Shown piece after piece: positions 59,312-64,000 of a stretch of DNA of 64,000 nt. A program made the position numbers and the translations under genes. Position 1 is the first letter of the stretch; each line of letters opens with the position of its first letter. The notes beneath the pieces were generated by a model. It was given only the letters and a program-made list of their open reading frames with translations. It did not search any database and was not told the origin of the DNA. Source of the stretch: Turritopsis dohrnii (taxonomy: Eukaryota; Cnidaria; Hydrozoa; Anthoathecata; Oceaniidae); NCBI GenBank assembly GCA_027922465.2, contig BQMF02000020.1:744001-808000 (forward strand). Reading direction: 5' to 3'.

Positions 59312-60767
59312 TGTTGAGGACAAACATAGGGGATATCAACGGTAATTCACGATTTCGGTTCTCCACTTTTAAACTGACGTCAGCGCAGCAGTAAATGACC
59401 CCATTTTGGAGATCTACTCTTCAAGCCCTATCTGATGGAACAATCAGTTTTAGCTTAATAAGAACTTCGAAAATCGACTTTTTGAGGGCAATGACCCTGC
59501 CCAATTCAAAACCCTATAAAAAAAATTTCCCCAGCTCTGCCAGCTTGGCAAAACTGGTTTCGAAGTCCCAAGGGACCATATAATGAGAAAATAAAACCAA
59601 AACCCATATACTAATTGTATGGGTGCAAGCAAAATACTCCATTTCGCCACCAGACTGTAAGTGCAAATGATCACATTTGTTAGACAACACGTCAAGGCGT
59701 AATCAGCTCCTGTAAGTTCTAGTTTCTAGTACGTTCAGCCACGGATTATTTATGGTGCGATAGTGCGAGATTAGTTTGTTTTTATTCTTCTCCCCACATA
59801 ATGGTCGCCCTTTCTTCAGTGTTTTAATAGACTCAATGGGTTCATTTACGCCTATATTCTCCTTTACCAGATCTTAGTCTGATTTAACCATTCTCAATTC
59901 CTCTTTTAGTCTGCTTCCTGCGCACTCTCACAAACTTTTTTGCTAACTTGAGGAATGCGTACGCCATGCATGTGCGTGTGTTTGCAAAAAAACGAGTTTA
60001 ACACAGACTGACAAACTATTGAAATTACCAGAGGAGGAGGTACAGAGGAGGTACAGTATTGTGCTTGCTTAAGAGGGTACATTCATTGCAGAGATATCTA
60101 TTCGCTACGTAGTTTCCAGGCTACGCCTTGTGTGTACCAGCCGAATAAATTTATTAATTTACGTCATTTATGACGTTACGCTGAGAGTAATGACGTCATA
60201 ACTAATTATGATAGCCAAGATTAAGTGCTAACTCTCAACCGTTCTTCACCAAACAGATGTGGGACATAATGACACCCGGTCCTCCTTCACCAAGTCAAAA
60301 AAAGTCCTGTCTTAATGTGTTTCTGGACAGAACTGGACTGGCAGGGTAATTTTTATCTTCCCATAAAGTTTTGGCTAAAGTATGATTAATGCTCGAAAAC
60401 TATTATAAAACGTGGCGCAACATTAGTTAAAGGAACAAACATAATTATTTAATTAGTATAATTATTTGTCGGACTTTAAAACTGTTTAACAAATTAACTC
60501 AGAGAAAGTTCCTTGTTCAAAAACAACAACATTACTTTCTACTCAGATAATTCGTGAATTACTTAGAGGTTATCCAGGCTCCCGCTATTATCATCGTGGT
60601 TGTTTTCTATGGTGGTTTCTAGTAACCCAGGATGAACAAATTCTGAATTCATGGTCAAAGAATTACAACAGCAGGTAATGAATCCCCTTTCAATTATTAA
60701 TTAGCTAGCTATTTTCGTTTTGTAACTTTGTGATGTTTTTTCTCGGTTTGGGAGACCAGCATTAGCA
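59312..60767. other. Region upstream of gamma-glutamyl hydrolase
   Basis: No coding frame over 81 codons and no recognised element. The promoter and leader of the hydrolase gene should lie toward its right end. AG at 60763-60764, four bases before the start codon, could be a splice acceptor for an upstream leader exon. Confidence 0.45.
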
Positions 60768-61941
60768 ATGATGGATTTTCAAAGGAACATCACAATTGGA
60801 GTGCTTACTCAAAACGTGAAAGAAGCAACAAAAGTTCACAAAAAATTTCCAGAGCTTTTAAACAGACCATATGTTGCTGTTTCTTACATCGAATATCTAG
60901 AATATCTCGGCGCGAGAGTTCTGGTGATTGATTGTCAGTTGGGACAAGAACAGCTGAAGGAGATTTACAATTTCATTGATGGCTTAGTTCTGCCTGGTGG
61001 TTCAGCGTCGATTACACACTCTGAATACGCAAGATGCGCTAAGCTATTTCGAACATGGGCGATGGAAGATTTTAATGAAAAACGCCGTTGTTTCCCAATA
61101 CTTGGTGTTTGCTTGGGGTTTCAATTTCTACTTAACGAATACAGCCAAAACTGCTTGAGTACAACGAACACACTAAAGGTGAATTTACCCATTAGGTTCC
61201 ATGACGATATTAAAGGGAAAAGTAAACTGTACGAAGCAATATCATCTACAAATTGCCAACGCTGGCTGGAAGAAGAAGCTCTAACTTATAACAACCATAA
61301 ATACTCCTTCTTGTGCGATGACTTGCAAACACACCCAGCTATTCAAGAAAACATCACCATCGTTGCAACATCTGTAGACTGTTGTTCTGATCAGTGTTTT
61401 GTAGCCGCTATAGAAGGTATATATATTACATTTTCCGGCGAAACTCTCCATTTTTTATTTGAAACATGGAAGCATTACAGGTTAAGACTTCAGTAACCCA
61501 TGTGCAGAAAACAGAGATGTTTCCACGAGAAATTATTGTCTTAGTTTCATGTTGTCTGATGATTTTCCCGATCAAAATTTGTGTGTTTTTGTTACCCTTA
61601 GTTACTATACAGTATTTATTCAGACAGTTATAAATAATCAATTATTTAAGGAACATAAATATACATAACTGTGCAAACCTATTTCACTCTTAGATAAAAC
61701 CTATCCATTTTATGGATTGGAATGGCATCCGGAGAAAAACGAATTCGAAGAACATGAAGTTATCACGCATTCACAACATTCTGTGCTGTCTTCACGTTGT
61801 ATCGGGAAATTTTTCGTCGGGGAATGTCATCAAGCGGCCATGGAAAATAGTTTTCAAAACAAAGAAGAACCAAAATTACCACAAGGGGAGGTTTTTGACA
61901 CTCGCAACCTGGCGCAAATCAAAGAAATCTTAGTTTTATAG
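60768..61941 (+). CDS. GGH: Gamma-glutamyl hydrolase (folylpolyglutamate hydrolase)
   Basis: Exons 60768-61416 and 61694-61941 join in phase 1 to 298 aa. The enzyme is a class I glutamine-amidotransferase-fold peptidase that removes gamma-linked glutamates from folylpolyglutamates. Family marks are ITIGVLTQ at the start, YVAVSYIEYLEYLGARV, GLVLPGGSA, the nucleophile in FPILGVCLGF (Cys115) and the catalytic histidine in YGLEWHPEKNEFE (His228), supplied by exon 2. The total length is near that of mammalian GGH minus its signal peptide. No signal peptide is present on this start, although the vertebrate enzyme is lysosomal and secreted. Either a leader exon lies upstream or this copy is cytosolic. 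Confidence 0.9.
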
Positions 61942-62043
61942 AATGTGCACAATTTACTTGAAATGCAGGCACTTTAGAATTACATCGTCAGCTGCGACCC
62001 CAACTTCTAAAAAACGGATGTGTAACTGAAAAATTAGCATACT

Positions 62044-62633
62044 TTAAGGGCATAAGATTTCGCGGGCAGAAAGTTTCGCGAGGAGGATAGAAAATCGCGA
62101 AATTTCGCGACTGATAAAACTTTCGCGAATCATCCAAAAACTTTACTTTCGGGGGAAAAACTTTCCCGAATGACAATGAATGAAGAAATTTTTTTTTTTG
62201 AATTATTTTAAAAATTCTTAACTTTCTTGCAAAAAACTATCGAAATGTAAATAGAAATAAAGTAAAGATTGTCTTAGTTCATTTTAGAGCGAGTCATTCA
62301 TTTCTTCCCACTCCGAATCTTCATCACTACTGCTACTATATTGTAGACACAACCAGAAAATTGTGTAATTATTGATGAGTAACTCACTGTTAAAGAATCA
62401 AATAGATAAAAAACAAAAATGAAATTGTTCCCTCTCTCTCTCTCTGTTCGTACCTCAGGACATCCCTAAAAATGAACTAAAACCACTACGTTCTTGGATT
62501 CCTTGTTATTTGAGAATTTTTTGTTGTTGAAAAAGCTTTTGCGATTTTTAGAAAAACTTGACTTTTCGCGAAAAAAACTTTCTCGAATATTTCGATTTTA
62601 CTTTCTTACCTGGCAGAAACTTTCTGCCCTTAA
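62044..62633. mobile_element. TTAA-bounded foldback element with TTTCGCG subrepeats
   Basis: TTAAGGGCA at the left end is inverted at the right end (TGCCCTTAA, 62625-62633). The segment GGGCAGAAAGTTTC occurs in inverse form at both ends, offset by about 16 bp on the left. TTTCGCG units recur. It shares end style and subrepeats with 42479-43050. A (CT)n run lies near 62431-62446. There is no coding frame. Confidence 0.5.
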
Positions 62634-62744
62634 AACACATCTAAAACGACTCGATAACTTGATAAACGAGATTTTGGCGTCGAACTAACTTTACATTGGA
62701 TACATCACGTAGGTAGATCGATTATCCACAACACCATACTGGTA

Positions 62745-63703
62745 CAGTAGAACCTCCAATTAGCGGACACTCTAAAAGGCGGACACCTCTGATTAGCGGA
62801 CAAAATATTTTTCCCCGGCCATTTTCTAGTCAAATCCAAGTCTCCAAAAGGCGGACACTCAATTAGCGGACACCTCCATTTAGCGGACAAAATATTTTGC
62901 ACAGAATCGTCAAAAACCTATTCTTTTCCCTCCAATTAGCGGACATCGAGGGTAAAACTGGTTTCAGACATGAAAATACAAGTAATGAGTGTTTTTAAAC
63001 CATCTAATTCAAACATTTTTTGTTTTGTTTTGAATTCGTACCAAAATGATGATGATGAAAAAGTTTTGGATGAAGAGTTTAAAGCCTTGTTTGATGAACT
63101 TGCTGATTCATCAATGACAAAAGAGGAATATATCGATTTTGATATCGAAGTGTGCACTTCATACCCCCAGATAAATTCCGATGAAGTTGACTGGAAAATA
63201 AGCTCCGTGAATAAATATGTTAGCGAGTATTTAAATAAAGAGTCAAGAAAACCCAGAATCTGACCCAGAAAGCAAAGATGAAGTTCAAGAAATTGAACCG
63301 GAGGAAATTACACCACACGATGCCCTGATTTTCATTGACAAGTTGATTAATTTAAAAGAACTTAATGATAATGAAAGGTCTACTCTATCTTCGCTAAAAG
63401 ACAGACTTGAGGTTGTCAGAATTAACAACAAAAAACAATCAAGTATTTTTTAAACAATTGACTTTTCTTGTACGATTCACAAAAAGTAGTTTGTTGTGTT
63501 TAAATAATTTTTCTCGTGTCCTTTCATGTTCCTGTGTCTTTAGGAAAATGTCTAAGACCGTAATTTTATGTTTGCGACACCCTAGTACGGTTTAATTCTG
63601 AGATTTGAGCCCGAAATTCAAAACCCTCCAAAAGGCGGCACCTCTAATTAGCGAATACTGATCCGTTTCCCCGATGGGTGTCCGCTAATTAGAGGTTCCA
63701 CTG
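62745..63703. mobile_element. pogo/Tigger-derived element with internal deletion
   Basis: The left end CAGTAGAACCTCCAATTAGC and the inverse right end (to 63703, CCACTG) have TA on both sides. Repeated (A)ATTAGCGGACACCTC units fill the ends, a known feature of pogo/Tigger elements. Only the C-terminal part of the transposase remains, so it is non-autonomous. Confidence 0.7.
62970..63453 (+). pseudogene. C-terminal part of a pogo/Tigger transposase, frameshifted
   Basis: An acidic stretch (NDDDEKVLDEEFKALFDELA ... VSEYLNKES) is followed, after a one-base shift near 63240, by ENPESDPESKDEVQEIEPEE, ITPHDALIFIDKLIN and a terminal RINNKKQSSIF. This acidic-helical tail, ending in a basic-Q-x-x-I-x-x-F-like motif, is typical of pogo-type transposases. 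The DNA-binding and DDE core are missing. Confidence 0.5.
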
Positions 63704-64000
63704 TACTTATAACATAGAAATACGAAAAGAAATACGTATTTCTATGCTTACGATACTTCTGGCGGAAAGAATTGATTTTTCAGTGGCGAAAACACTGGTA
63801 TTTGAATCAATTTACAATACTGTCAAAGATATTCTACCTCAGTGTCAAAACAGATAAACCTTATGTAGCGTATTCAACGATTTGCCACCGAATTGTCGAA
63901 TACCAACAATATATTGCTCGATTTGCACTATATCGTTTTGTCACAACGACCCTAAATTGGCCAAACAAATTTTGAGAACGTTTTTTTAGACTGGGACAAA
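63704..64000. other. End of window, nothing recognised
   Basis: Only a short frame of 67 codons, without resemblance to a known family, lies between the pogo element and the window end. Confidence 0.5.

Noticed and set aside
1..64000. CRISPR arrays, operons or bacterial insertion sequences
   Set aside because: All genes have eukaryotic introns or metazoan families; no regularly spaced repeats with unique spacers were seen.

Overview
The window is animal nuclear DNA: AT-rich, with GT-AG introns, many transposon relics and long noncoding stretches. Two things point to a cnidarian, most likely a hydrozoan: an intronless innexin (hydrozoans have many innexins, anthozoans few), and a secreted protein combining ShKT, C-type lectin, LamG, PA14, WSC and PLAT modules. 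This placement is inference; no species is claimed.

Layout. 1-4946: a broken DIRS-type retrotransposon piece, then noncoding DNA with small inverted-repeat elements. 4947-6209 (-): innexin. 8919-30083 (+): one giant gene that I reconstructed from splice sites and reading phase as 36 exons, coding for about 3,445 aa. It has a signal peptide, a long disordered half with repeated basic-S-x-I-P motifs and acidic Ser-Gly clusters, and then modules in the order ShKT (early), CTLD x2, LamG x2, PA14 x2, LamG, EGF, WSC, PLAT. Inside the intron that splits its second CTLD lies an intronless antisense gene for an LRR-EGF membrane receptor (19702-21072). 31592-34600 (-): a 5'-truncated non-LTR retrotransposon. 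36841-38565: a nearly intact mariner-type transposon with 263-bp inverted repeats and one stop in its transposase. 39096-40920 (+): a two-exon multipass membrane protein resembling Fuseless. 40921-45081: relic DNA. 45082-50688 (-): a ten-exon PTPDC1-type dual-specificity phosphatase with two microexons and several MITEs in its introns. 51070-60767: relics of Penelope-like and non-LTR elements plus large inverted-repeat elements. 60768-61941 (+): a two-exon gamma-glutamyl hydrolase. 62044-63703: a TTAA-bounded foldback element and a pogo/Tigger-derived element.

The host genes do not form an operon or an evident pathway. Innexin (gap junctions) and the Fuseless-like protein (a presynaptic protein in flies) both concern cell communication. 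The giant secreted protein and the nested LRR receptor are both extracellular-recognition proteins and share a locus. The most novel object is the giant gene: its module order, its almost purely phase-1 exon borders at module boundaries, its repeated S-x-I-P motif, and the nested receptor gene.
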